Shown here: positions 1-11,436 of the stretch, in pieces | Layout of the letters: the number at the start of each line of letters is the position of its first letter | How positions within the stretch are numbered: the first letter of the stretch is position 1 | Assembly: GCA_021464415.1 (NCBI GenBank) | Contig: CM038465.1 | Location: forward strand, 25,141,839 to 25,205,838 | Length of the DNA stretch: 64,000 nucleotides | Source of the DNA: Lonicera japonica | Lineage: Eukaryota; Streptophyta; Magnoliopsida; Dipsacales; Caprifoliaceae | Direction of reading: 5' to 3' | Notes under the pieces: model-generated | Seen by the model: only the letters and a program-made list of their open reading frames with translations | What the model was told of the DNA's origin: nothing | The model's database searches: none | Translations under genes and position numbers: made by a program

Positions 1-692
1 ATTAAATTTCTTTTTTATATAAAAACAGTTTTTATTTTAATTAAATTTCTGTTTTACATAAAAACAGCTTTTATTTTAATTAAATTTATGTTTTATCTTA
101 AAAAACAGTTTTTATATTTAATTAAATTTATGTTTTATCTTAAAAAACAGTTTTTATATTTAATTAAATTTATGTTTTACATAAAAAATAGTTTTATATT
201 TAATTAAATTTCTGTTTTACATAAAAACAGTTTTTATTTTAATTAAATTTATGTTTTATCTTAAAAAACAGTTTTTATATTTAATTAAATTTCTTTTTTA
301 TATAAAAACAGTTTTTATTTTAATTAAATTTCTGTTTTACATAAAAACAGTTTTTATTTTAATTAAATTTATGTTTTATCTTAAAAAAAAAGTTTTATAT
401 TTAATTAAATTTCTGTTTTACATAAAAACAGTTTTTATATTTAATTAAATTTCTCTTTTACATAAAAACAGTTTTTATTTTAATTAAATTTCTGTTTTAC
501 ATAAAAACAGTTTTTATTTTAATTAAATTTATGTTTTATCTTAAAAAACAGTTTTTATATTTAATTAAATTTCTGTTTTACATAAAAACAGTTTTTATTT
601 TAATTAAATTTCTGTTTTATATAAAAACAGTTTTTATTTTAATTAAATTTTTGTTTTACTTAAAAACATATTTTATTTTAATTAAATTTATT
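1..692. repeat. AT-rich minisatellite, ~18 units of 39-42 bp
   Basis: The block ATTAAATTT recurs about every 39-42 bases (near 1, 40, 79, 121, 163, 203, 242, 284 and so on to 681), giving about 18 units; the array may continue left of the window. Two unit types alternate irregularly: one with CTGTTTTACATAAAAACAG, whose arms CTGTTTT and AAAACAG can pair over a 5-base loop, and one with ATGTTTTATCTTAAAAAACAG-like spacing. A 65-residue open frame at 251-448 is only low-complexity translation of the array. Function unknown. Confidence 0.93.
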
Positions 693-1222
693 TTTTATTT
701 TTAAAAAAACAGTTTTTTTTGTTTTAATTACCAATTATGTCCTATAGAATCCATGTATATATGTGAAACCTCCTTTTGTGTATATATATAGTTAAGGATT
801 TAATATATATATGAATTTGTTTCTAATGCAAAAGAACAGTTTGATTTAATGTGGTTTTGAATTCCACCCCCATATACTGACCACTCTGTAGCTAAAATTT
901 ACAAAATATTATGCATGCTATATTTGGAATGGACTAATTAAATTTATAATTGCTATAATTGTGGTAAATCAGCCTGCTAAAAAAATTAGAATATTACATA
1001 TATTCTTAATTGTTTTATTTAGTGTGTTATAAATTTAAAAGTTGTTATGATGATGAAGGTTCATGCTTATTATAATTACCATGATAAAGTATTTTCATAT
1101 AGCATCGAAAAATGTGACCATTATCGATTTTGATTTTTGAAATTTAATTCATAATCCTGAAAAATAACTAACATGGATGTACTCATAACTGTGTAATATC
1201 TTCTTTATGATTATTTATTAAG
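693..1222. other. AT-rich spacer, no gene seen
   Basis: This stretch separates the minisatellite from the copia gag start. I looked for the 5' LTR and primer-binding site expected upstream of the gag ATG at 1223 and found neither, so the left end of the copia element seems lost or too decayed to recognise. Confidence 0.6.
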
Positions 1223-2292
1223 ATGGCCGACACAACTCGACCCGAATTTGACATTTTGGACTCAAAAGGACTTGAGTATCATCGATCTGATGTAGAAACC
1301 GCCTTTGTGGCTAAAGAATACTCGGCCACACTTACTGACTCCAAAGACCCCACATACAATGGACTGTATGGTAAGGTGAAAGCAAATGCATTAATGTTTC
1401 TAAGGAAACATATTGACCCCAGCATACGTTGGGAGTACCTTCAGTTGAAGACACCTAAAGAACTTTGGGATGCCCTTAAGGGACGTTTTGGGAACATTCA
1501 TGACACTTTGCTCCCAAAATTGACCATTCAGTGGAATGAAATCCGTTTGCTTGACTATAAAAGGGTTAACGACTTCAACAAGGACATGCTTTGCCTAAAG
1601 GCACGTCTTAACTTCTGTGAAAAGGACCTCACAGAAGATGATATGATTTAGAAAACCCTTTCCACTTTTTCTACTTCAGCACTTATACTAGCGAACCAAT
1701 ATAGACTCGAGTATGATAACAAAAGAATCATAACATTCAATAAGCTGATCAATCTACTGCAAGTGGCTGAAAGGCATAATGAGGTTCTTTTGAATAATAA
1801 TGTCAGGCTTGTCGGGAAAAAAAAATTCCTGAGGCTAACTACAGTAAGATGAATAGTGGAAAGAACCCCAATGCAAGGGGGGTTGGACGTGTTGATCCAT
1901 ACCCACGTGGCAACAAGGCACAACGTGGAAAGGGATGTGGGAGTTGTGGTGCTGGTCGTGGAGGCTCTTCCAAAGTATGGAGAAGAAATGATACTATTGG
2001 ACCTAGTGGTCAGGGAAACAATGTAAAAAATGCACCTAAGAACCCTCCGGTCAAAAAGGAAAGAGTTGGCGACGAGCCATGTTACAAGTGTGGAGTTGCT
2101 GGGCACTGGTACAAGAACTGTCATGTAAGCGCTAAAGTAACAGCGAGTTACAAGAAATATCGAAAATCTAAAGAACAAGAATCTCATTTTATGAATAAAG
2201 AATATAATGACGCTGATGTTAACTTCACAATCGCAGACTTTAGTGGCAAGAAGGAATTTCCTCAATTAATGGATGCACTCGATTTTGACTGA
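1223..2292 (+). pseudogene. Copia gag with CCHC zinc knuckle, broken by a stop and a frameshift
   Basis: Gag would form the particle that packages element RNA. The first part (1223-1651, 142 residues from an ATG) is a typical copia gag N-terminal region (UBN2/DUF4219 type), rich in Trp/Leu/Lys around the TPKELWDALKGRF motif. It ends at a TAG at 1649-1651, but the same frame stays gag-like beyond it. A run of nine A near 1814-1824 then shifts the frame, and the rest is read from 1849 to 2292. This second part has a basic Gly/Arg-rich stretch and a zinc knuckle CX2CX4HX4C at about 2080-2121. One nonsense change and one slip in poly-A explain the break. It cannot make full-length Gag as it stands. 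Confidence 0.85.
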
Positions 2293-2879
2293 TCTGCTTC
2301 ATTCACTTTATTTTTCAGAAATAGTTGAATTGGCATATTGCCTAATTTTTAATAAGACAATGGTTTTATCTTAAAGTTTATGTTGATTGGATGAATAAAA
2401 TTTCTAAACAAGATATTTGATTGATTACTGTTAGTTTTATTCAAATTTTATTCTAAAGTAATTGAATTTATTTGTTTTATTACTACATAGTTCGGAATTT
2501 ATACTCGATTTCATTATTGTAAAAATGAATCGATGATAACTTTAATGATTAGTTGATAGTGAGAACACTATAGCCATCCAATGAAATAGGCAATTAATAA
2601 CCTATAATACCTATGTGACTATGATGATTAAACCATCATAAAAGCGAAGAACTCCTCAACCATTTTGTTGCAAAAATGGTGTTTAAGGTCACATACGCTC
2701 TATATGCACCCAAAGCGACCCGAACTTTGTTAATGATATTCATACCAGTAGTAATCATACAAAAACTAAATGTAAGAATGGAACAAAAATATATTTATTT
2801 TACTTCTAAACAAAAGTGTAAAGAAACGCATTTTAAAGAAACTTATTAGTCATTCTAGTGGAATGTACCCTACTAAGAT
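2293..2879 (+). other. Protease region of the copia element, unrecognisable
   Basis: A protease domain is expected between the gag zinc knuckle and the GAG-pre-integrase motif. The stretch is AT-rich and full of stops in all three forward frames; I could not find an active-site D-S/T-G motif. Confidence 0.4.
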
Positions 2880-4400
2880 AAGGATTGTCAAATCCTATGA
2901 TGTCACTAACAATGTACCATGGGACATAGACTCATACAGGCTTTGGCATGCTTGCCTAATGCACCTTGGTCATGATAATCCATGCGTTAAAGTATTTACA
3001 CGGATATCCTTTCTTTTGAGTAACAAATAAATGGGACAAAACTTCAACACATTGCAACATGTTGATACTAGTAATGCTCAAAAGTAATTCTTGATTTTTG
3101 AAGTATTGAAAGCCATATCCCCTTCCCATTATGCCTAATTGACCATGTCAAAGGAATGACACCCCATCTTTTAAAGCCTGCTCTTTAGCAAAAATAAGAT
3201 CGAGACCTTCTTATGCTAAAGATACAAAATAAAATATACCATTCTTACAATATATATTTGTAGATAAATCCATCCAGAGTGCGGAACCATTCAAAGTACT
3301 TTATGGATCTGGTGGATAATTCGACATTCTGGTCCCATGTCGAATAATTGTTTACAAGAAATGCTACATTTACAAACCTCTTAGCACATATTATACGCTT
3401 AAGGGCTCACCACCCTGATTACTGTATCGTGTCTATAAGACTCGATAAAGCTAAAGGGTTTACATCAAAAGTACTTGATGATCATTGCATAAAATCGAAG
3501 TAAAGAATTCCGTTCTCCATGTGCATTCGCAAAAAGGTCTCACAAAAGCAACCATCAAAAGAATATAGATGGTAGATAGGGCATTGGTTATGCGCATTAT
3601 TTTGCCTATACATGCTCGGGATTTATGCAATATTGCACGCAACTTTACTTATTTGTTTCCAGGTCCAATATTAGACAACTATTATATGCGTACCAGTTGG
3701 TAACTGGATATTAGCCTGATATTTTACGCATATGTGCCGATTGCGCCCTCACAGCGCACCAAACTGGGCTCGCTGAAATAATTAAGTATTAACGTTGGAT
3801 ATGAATCCTCAACGATAATCCGCTATTTGGAATCTTTGTCAGGTGATCTCTTTACCGCTAAGAATTGCAGATTGTCACTTTGATGAGACAGTTTTTCCGT
3901 CGTTAGGGGGAGCTAGAAAAAGAAATTTCCAAGGGAACGACAGGAATTGTCGTAGTCCCCACTATATCTCATCTTGATCCCCACACACCTCACAATGTAT
4001 AGTGAAGTGAAAAAGAATAACCGATCTTTAAAATGTAATAGATTCGATGCCTGATACATTTAATGATATTAAAAAGTGATGAGATCAAACATACCAGCTG
4101 CAATATGCCTGCAAGGTTAGAAGTCCCCAACAAGGGGCATAGTGTCGCAGAAAGAGACGCTGCAACCACACTTAGTGGATGTGTGGTTGAGGCCATGGCT
4201 CCTTAAAGGAATAAAGGGAGGCCATTTGGTTCGACAAACACTCACACAAAAGAAGAGGTGGAGTAAGGCACAAATTGATCAATTAATCATTAATGTAAAA
4301 GCCTATTTTATGAGATTATCTCTGATTATACTTATGTCCATGAATCAACACTGGGGGACGCCCCGAAGTTATAATGATTCCAGAGAATAAATAAATCTCA
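2880..4400 (+). pseudogene. Copia integrase and integrase-RT linker, fragmentary
   Basis: Scattered copia pol motifs are visible in changing frames. Near 2941 there is an LWHACLMHLGHD-like GAG-pre-integrase motif (family form LWHxRLGH). Around 3760-3860 the C-terminal integrase signature of this copia group is seen (NVGYESSTIIRYLE followed by SGDLFTAKN). Around 4080-4130 comes the linker motif SHIPAA. Stops and shifts interrupt almost every 30-60 codons. The DDE catalytic residues could not be placed. Open frames on the opposite strand here (for example 4369-4647) are chance. Confidence 0.7.
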
Positions 4401-4679
4401 ATGGGTTAAAGGATGGCATATGAGTTAATGGATGCATTAATGATACACTGTTGCTTAAGGAATCAAAGAGCACGATGATGTCGAACCTCGATCTGTTGCA
4501 AAATGTCAATAAAGGGCAAAATTGACCTAAATGAAAATAAGCAATCCATATAGAATTAGATTCTCTGGCAAAGAGACAGGTATTTGGTCCGGTAGTGCTA
4601 ACCGCGCCAAGTGTAAAGCCTGTAGGACATAAACAATTATTTGCCATAAAGCGTAAATGAGAAAAAAGAAGTTCTAAAG

Positions 4680-5770
4680 TAAAAGGCTCACCTTGTGGCG
4701 CAAGGTTTCCAACAGAGGCTCTGGAATTGCTTAAACGTTATAACATTCCACTACTTAGTTAGCTTGATAGTTTTCGAAGGATTGAAAATGCAGCTCATAG
4801 ATGTGGTTACTGCATATCTCTATGGGGATCTTGATTCAGAGATATATAGGAAATTGCCTGATGGCCTTACATTACCTAAGTCAAGTGACTCTAAACCACG
4901 AAGTGCGTTTGTAATTATGTTAAAACGCTCACTTTACGGATTAAAATAACCCGGGCGGATGTGGTATACCCGTCTAAGTGACTACATAAATTATGCCCAT
5001 GCGTATTTATAAAGAAAACAAGTTTCACATTCGTAATTGTAGCTGTATATGTCGATGATATGAACATAATAGGTACTCTTGATGAAATAAGAGAAACCGA
5101 AAGTTACTTGAAATCCAAATTTGAGATATAGAATCTTGGGAAAGCTCGAATTTTGTTTAGATCTTAATCTAGAATATCGAGCTTGTGGAACACTAATCCA
5201 CTAGTTTGCGTACGTTCAAAAGATAATCAGGCAATTTAACCTAGACAAAACGCATTCTACTAGCACTCCCATGGTCGGTCGAAGTTTAGATTAAAGGAAA
5301 GATCAATTTCGTACAAAGTAAGATTATGAAAATATGTTGGGAGATGGGAGATGAAACTTTCTATCTAAATGCAATATGCGCATTATTGCACTTAACATAA
5401 CATACTCGACCAGACATAACATTCACATTGAATTTGTTAGCTAGATTTAGCTCAGCGCCAACGCAGCATAATTGAACACCTAAAAAGAACCATTGGCTTG
5501 GGATTGTTCTTTTCCTACAGAGAGAAAAAAAAGTATATACGACAACAACATCTAAAGTAAATGATTATGCTAAAATGGCCACCCCCCCACATTGAAATCC
5601 CAAACAAAATCTTGATTGATTTTGTTGGTGTTGGGTATCTCTCTGGCCCACACACAGCTCTAAGGAGAGTATGGTAAACTTGTTCACCAAGTCTTTTTTT
5701 AAGGCCATATTTGAAAAGCATGTGAAAAATATATGGGTGCTTAGGCTTTCCCAACTCTCATGATCGAAGT
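4680..5770 (+). pseudogene. Copia reverse transcriptase and RNase H, fragmentary
   Basis: From about 4680 the frame reads KAHLVAQGFQQR, and then MQLIDVVTAYLYGDLDSEIY in the 4695-4949 open frame; this is the core of copia RT. The YVDD box is present near 5050 (YVDDMNIIG). Around 5370-5470 the RNase H connection reads TRPDITFTLNLLARFSSAPT, a strong copia signature. Around 5665-5760 the C-terminal end appears as NLFTKSFFKAIFEKHV. Frames shift several times, so no product is possible. Confidence 0.82.
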
Positions 5771-5814
5771 AATGATCAAGGGAATGTGTGAAATATGATG
5801 GAATTTTCACACAT

Positions 5815-6240
5815 ACGTTGTACTCTTTTCCTTAGACCAAGGTTTATTTTTCCCATTGGGTTTTGTTACTTGGTAAGGTTTTTAACGAGGCAAGGATACA
5901 TGCATAAACTTTTCAAATTCATTGATTAATGTAAATATCAGGGGGAGGTATAGACTTGAGGGGGAGTCTAATATTCACACGATGTTACGTTATACTCTTT
6001 TCCTTAAACCAAGATTTATTTTTTCCACTGGGTTTTGTTACTTGGTAAGGTTTTTAATGAGGTAACGATACATGCAAACTCGATTGATTGAAGTGAAGAT
6101 CAAATGGAAATATAGACTCAATGGAGGAAGTCTAACAGGATTGTCATAATGTTGTACTCTTTTCCCTTCGATTAAGGTTATTTTTTCCCATAGGATTTTT
6201 GTTACTTGACAAGGTTTTAATGAGGCAACAAGGCATGTAC
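5815..6240 (+). repeat. Three diverged direct repeats before the copia 3' LTR
   Basis: Three blocks of about 80-90 bases start near 5815, 5985 and 6145. Each has ACTCTTTTCC, then a CC-ATTGGGTTTTGTTACTTG-like stretch, then AAGGTTTTTAA(C/T)GAGGCAA. Such blocks are known in the 3' non-coding part of several plant copia lineages. The copies are clearly diverged, in line with an old element. Confidence 0.75.
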
Positions 6241-6257
6241 CATTCTATCTCCGACTC

Positions 6258-6472
6258 AGCACAAGGGGGAGTGTTTAAGGAAATTACACATAGTGTGCTA
6301 TCGTCTAGATATAATATGTATTAGGGATTTTACTGTGTAAATTGTGTACTATGGGCCATAATGGGCTTCCTTGTAAACCCTATTTACTATTGTATTTGTA
6401 CCCTATTTAAAGGGCTCATCTAATGAAGAATTTAGTAGAGTTATTCCTAGAACAATAAGTGTAATTTTCTTT
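6258..6472 (+). repeat. Polypurine tract and 3' LTR of the copia element
   Basis: ACAAGGGGGAG at 6261-6271 is a good polypurine tract (plus-strand primer site). The LTR starts at 6272 with TGTTTAAGGA. It contains a TATTTAAAGGGC-like box at about 6410 and a polyadenylation-like region near 6450-6470. Its right end is not clear because a MITE-like repeat begins about 6473. Length about 200 bp. Confidence 0.7.
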
Positions 6473-6661
6473 GGAAAATGATAAAAAAGACAATTAATTT
6501 AGGTGAGAAGATCAAAAATAAGTTGAGAGATGTAATGATATGCTCTCCATCTCATACTTATTTTTGGAACTAAAGAATTTTTTTTATGAAAGAAGCCAGT
6601 AACTAAGAGTTAATCTCACGGCATATTTCCAACTTTTCTATCTTGTTATCAAAATGAGCCC
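6473..6661. mobile_element. MITE-like repeat, copy A (left end lost)
   Basis: This segment shares arms and core with copy B at 21001-21188: both contain GATATGCTCTCCAT in the centre, flanked by inverted arms of the form GAGAAG..AAAATAAG. The right end reads CTTGTTATCAAA followed by ATGAGCCC, similar to the right end of copy B. The matching left terminus is missing, probably because the copia LTR abuts it. No open frame. The superfamily is unsure because no clean target duplication is visible. Confidence 0.5.
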
Positions 6662-8007
6662 AAGTTTTTAAATATATGCACATTTGCTTTTTGCTTTTTT
6701 ATAGTGGTCAATGAAAATTTGGCCTATTTGTATTTTGACTCTCATTTTCATGAAAATTTAGAAAAAGGACGTCAAAATTTAAAAAATTACATAGAAGACC
6801 ATAATTCCCTGGCACATTTAGATGAAATAAAGTAATACGATACGTGAGATGAGGAATCTGAAAGTGGCGAATAGGGATATGTAATTCTTTCCCCATTTCT
6901 AACTTAATATCTTAGTCTAACTCATTAGTTTCTCGTAGCAATAATGGACTGGTTAACTCCTGTTGTTACCCGGATCCGTTCTCTTACCCTAGTCCTTTTT
7001 TGGAAAGACGGATTAGCGATTCTATTTATTTTATACTATCACTACACATGCTTTATAGGACTAATCGGGTGCCAGGGTCGGCCACTATGCAGCGTGCTAA
7101 GGTAAATCCTCCTGGGGGTTGAGGAGCACACATATAGTGGCGACTCTTGGGAACCAATGGTCACCAAGTGGATTAGACTGTATTTTCTCGAATGTTTAGT
7201 TATATTTATTTTGTGAATGGATTTACACTACTATTATGGATGTCTTTGTTACTATTGTGTGGTGGATTTACTTTCCCACTCTTTAACCGTTAGTTGGTTT
7301 GCTAATTGTTCTACTGGTGTACTTATATTTATTAATTCATTCATTGGGTTATTCTTTCGGTGTATCTTATACTTTAATTTCATGCTTTGTTTGATTAGTT
7401 GACTAATTTATTGATTAATTGCAATATATCTATGTACGCGCCGACATGGGCATCTAGATTTGTTATTTCAATACAAATTAAAAGGAAAATAGTTTTCATA
7501 AATAAAATTGAAAATCAAACAACCCAATGCATATTACTTCATATAGCATATTACTTGTTATTTGCACTACATACCCTATCAGCCTCGAGAGCCTAAATGT
7601 TATAGAGTGATTGGCTTTCGAGGTTTCTATTATATATGTTAAGCATCTGGAATCCTCATTCCCCTTGACCTTTCGCTAGTAAGGGACTTCCATTGTTAAT
7701 GCCTAAGGCAAACAACTCTTCATGTATGATTTAATCACGTACTTTTAGATTGTGTCTAGAAGGGGCTGGGAACATTATCCTGTCACTATGCATAACCATC
7801 ATTCAATAGATTGTGTTTTAGGACATGACCTAGCCAATTTTCAAATAACACCAAGACTTTATTTTATATACTACTCTGTTGTGTGTAAATCAAACGAGGC
7901 AGTTCAAATCTCTATTTGATCAGAACAATGCCCACCCTCCAGTCCGGGTAAAGTCATTGACAGAATAAAAATTTCAAAATATAACTACGACCATATGATA
8001 TACATTG
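6662..8007. other. Non-coding stretch with a possible Tat/Ogre-like LTR end
   Basis: No host gene is seen. Around 7075-7160 the sequence runs through GGAGCACACATA and then TAGTGGCGACTCTTGGGAA, which resembles the LTR-to-PBS junction of Tat/Ogre gypsy elements (tRNA-Arg type PBS). No gag follows, so it could be only a fragment or chance. The right part (7600-8007) shows no recognised feature; open frames at 7217-7402 and 7399-7596 look random. Confidence 0.35.
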
Positions 8008-11000
8008 TGTAACACCCCGTTCCTAAATCTCAAAGCTTAGCGCGTTCAAAAATCGCGAGTAAGGTGATTTCGAGCTCCGAATAGTGAAATACTGTTCTAA
8101 AAGGAGTGACAGGGTTCGGAGAGTTTCGATAAGTCATAATGGTGTATTTAAGCTTGCTAGAATGTACGTAAGTCATTTCGGGTGATTCGAGTCAAAATCG
8201 GGATGTAAATTTCAAGTTTTCAATTTACCCGACTTTATGATTTTGAGCTAACTTGGAGGAAGTGTAACTCCTTCGTTCTTAATCAGATTGAGTTTTCGTC
8301 CGCAATGTACTCTAGATTTTTAGGCAATCTACAACTTTCGTGTTTCGGCCAAAGGCAAATTCAGAGTTCAACTAGGTCAAAACTGAGCGTGTAAAAGGTC
8401 AATTGCTATCAGTTGTTCATTCGGTAACACTAACGCGTTGACTTCGACGATTTTCTGGGAATTATCTGTCCAGAATTTTGGAACACTTTATTCTAGGAAG
8501 TTGTAGAGATCCAAATAAGTTTTTCGTGGACATAAAGATCACCTCAATCGGACTTCCGAGCGAGAAGTTATGATCGTCCAAAGTTCATCGCTGCAGCTCC
8601 ACACGCGTGAACATTAATAGCGGGAGCAGCAACAGATATATATACGTATGTCCTTCATTTTTTTCTCATTTCATTACACACTCATGAGAGCTTATAGAGA
8701 AAGATAGAGTGAGGAAATTGAAAGGGTTTTGGTGGATTTTCATCCCCTATCCAAAGATTTAGCTCTAAAGTCATAAAAACCCTTGCCCAAATCACTATTC
8801 ACCTTCTTCTCCACCTACACACCTCCATGGAAGCTGAGCTCGGGATTGGGCTCGGAAATTCGGAGTCTACACATCTTCAACTTCGAAATATGGCTTCTCT
8901 AAGGTGCGAACCTACTCTTAAAACTCATATTCTAACTTATTATTGTTCGATTTCAATTGTATACCAAGTTCTACAAAATCCCTAGGTTGTGTATATATTT
9001 ATATATGTGGATTTTGGGATTTATGATGAGATGGGGCTTTATTGTTGAAATTGATGATTGCTACAAGCTAAATATACCCTAAAATACATGTTTTAACTAA
9101 AGATTATAGGTATTAAACTAATTTGTATCAAAACCCACTTAGTAGAGAATGTACGAACAAAACTTTGGGGATTTTGGGTGTTGTGCTCGAACTATGGTTG
9201 ATTGTGGGTGTTGTGCTCAAACTATGGTTGATTGTGGGTTATAATCTTTAGATATATACATTTATAACATTTAACTTGCATGTAGACCATCATCTATGAG
9301 ATTTGTGCCAAAAACCCACCAAGGTGGATTAGTATACAACAACTTTGGGTCTATTGGCTTAAGAATGTTATTGTTGGGAATTGTAATGCATATGATACTT
9401 CAATACACCTTAGATATGTTACTAAGATGAATTATTAGGATGTGGATTTATCTTGGTAGTAACTAACGGAAGCATACCGATTAGGCTACAATTATAGAAA
9501 TTAACTCCTAGCTTGAATAGAATGACCTTCGGACATGGAAAAGACAAGTGTGATGCTAGTTTTACAAATATGACACGGTGTGAAATGTAAGAAGCCGATA
9601 ATATACCAACTGGCCATAAAACATGAATAAGAACATTTAGATAAGAATTTGGATGAGTGGTGTGATAATGACGCCCATGGCGATACTAAGTGGATGGGGT
9701 GCAATTGTAAAAAATTGTATATATACATAATGATTTCTATATGTGTAGTCTTGTTAAATATATGTAGAGATGTGAATGACCTTGTAACGATAAGCCTATA
9801 GGTGTAATGCGCGGTAACGATTATATTGATGAATGGTGGGCGACTGTATGATTGTATATATATATGTGTGTGTGTGTGTGTGTGGATTGCCATCCTTGTG
9901 GTGGATGGTTTGATTGATGATATATATATATATATTTACATTGTTAAGTAAGGAATTGATATATTCCTGTTGGATAATTACATCATATGGGTTGGTTATA
10001 TATATGTATATTTGTGAATAATGATAAGGCCTATAATGTGATGATTGTGTATTGATCTACTACACATATATATGTGTGTGATGTAGTGATGAGATTGTAT
10101 AGTCCATGTGGGGTCCCGGGTTGGTCTCTAATGATTGAGACCTTAAGTTGGGACGGAGTGCCCCTGGGTGCAAGACCCGAAATCGTGCACGGAAACAAAT
10201 GAGAGGCCCTGCTTCCGTATGGGTGAAAGGCCACGAAATGCAGACATGGTGACGCTTGGACGATCGCGATTATTACTATTGTGACGGTCGAGGCCATGAG
10301 GGATTTTGAGAGTCATTGTCTTGAATGATACTAATATGCTACAATAACGGATGTGGCGATGGTTTCGATATATATATTGTTGTGTTGTAATTTATATTGT
10401 TCTATATATTGTCTCTATTATATTATGGATTATATATATCGATTTGGATCATTGTATACTTAGAGAACCATTTGACCATCCATAAAAAATAAATATCTAG
10501 TGTGAAAAGTTCTAGTAACCGTCGGTTTACAAACATAGTATACGAATGGCTAGACGGCCTGGTAGTAATGCTTAGTAGTTGGCCAAGTATATAACTCATA
10601 ATGTACTATTAACAAAATGATAACTATGAATACTTGGCATAAGAGATGTATACCCCTCACACGTACTTGAGTAAAAGGTGAACATAGTGATTCTTATAGC
10701 GTGTGAACCCTAGGAAACTAGAAGAGTAGAATGCTATATGATGAGAGTTAGGGAACAATTTTGATACCTGAGATAGAAGAATTAGTGAGTTTTGGCACGC
10801 ACATACATGGTGAATTGCATAGTAAGGTTTTCAAAGAGATTGTATTGTTGAAACAACATATATATGATACATATGTTTTCAAATAAAAACCTTATTTTTA
10901 TTATAAACCCTCATAGTTCCCACTGAGCCCGGATTTGGCTCATTCCTTCCTTCCCAACAGTTTCGTAGGTCCATACTCGAGGGTGGCACGCGCTGTACGT

Positions 11001-11431
11001 CTGTAGAAGCTATGATGACCTTTAACAACTGTGTAGTCCTTAATTTAAGGACGATGCCATTGAGGCCTTTATATTACACTTTAAGACGCTTGTATTTATT
11101 TAAAAAGATTTGGGACTGTTGTATAATCATATACTTAAGTGGACTTTGATAAAGTGTATAGGTTGAGGAGTATTTTTATTAAATGGTTGATTGTGAAATG
11201 ATTGAATAGAGGTTGTTCTTTTTATTTTTAATTACAGGGCGGATTGTTATTTAAACGAACTCCTCATACCGAAATTTTGTAAAATGTGTTTTTCAACGGA
11301 TCAAGTTTTATCCAAGAAAAATATTTTTAAAGGTTGTGATTTTTATATTTTAAACCCGCCGTCGCGCACGGCATCCGTGACTAACCGGGTCCCGGAAGTG
11401 AAAATCTCTGAACGGGATTCGGGGCGTTACA
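8008..11431 (+). mobile_element. Solo giant LTR S1 (3.4 kb), gypsy/LARD-like, TSD CATTG
   Basis: The element starts TGTAACACCCCG and ends GGGGCGTTACA, the inverted-type ends of this LTR superfamily, and is flanked by a perfect 5-bp duplication CATTG (8003-8007 and 11432-11436). No PBS, PPT or coding region lies inside, so it is best read as a solo LTR left by LTR-LTR recombination. Inside are a CACGCGTG palindrome (8602-8609), a 37-bp direct repeat (about 9165-9240), TA/TG microsatellites (9855-9885), and a block at 10108-10260 shared with S2. Open frames of 60-130 codons on either strand look fortuitous. Confidence 0.9.
9850..9945. repeat. TA and TG microsatellites inside S1
   Basis: A TATATATATATG run is followed by a TG run ending about 9885, with a second TA run at about 9919-9935. 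The region is inside the solo LTR and probably varies in length. Confidence 0.85.
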
Positions 11432-11436
11432 CATTG

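Larger units (their letters stand above)
1223..6472 (+). mobile_element. Decayed Ty1/copia retrotransposon, 5' LTR missing
   Basis: Remains of every copia domain lie in the usual order: gag with a zinc knuckle (1223-2292), GAG-pre-integrase and integrase-to-RT linker (about 2940-4400), reverse transcriptase (about 4680-5150), RNase H (about 5340-5770), repeated 3' non-coding blocks, a polypurine tract and one LTR. That order, integrase before RT, is diagnostic of copia. Frames are broken by many stops and shifts, so the element is dead and old. Without a 5' LTR no age can be estimated and no target duplication can be tested. Confidence 0.88.

Noticed and set aside
1648..2265. 205-codon minus-strand frame over copia gag
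   Set aside because: It is the shadow of the gag frame on the other strand; the zinc knuckle and gag motifs fix the plus strand as coding.
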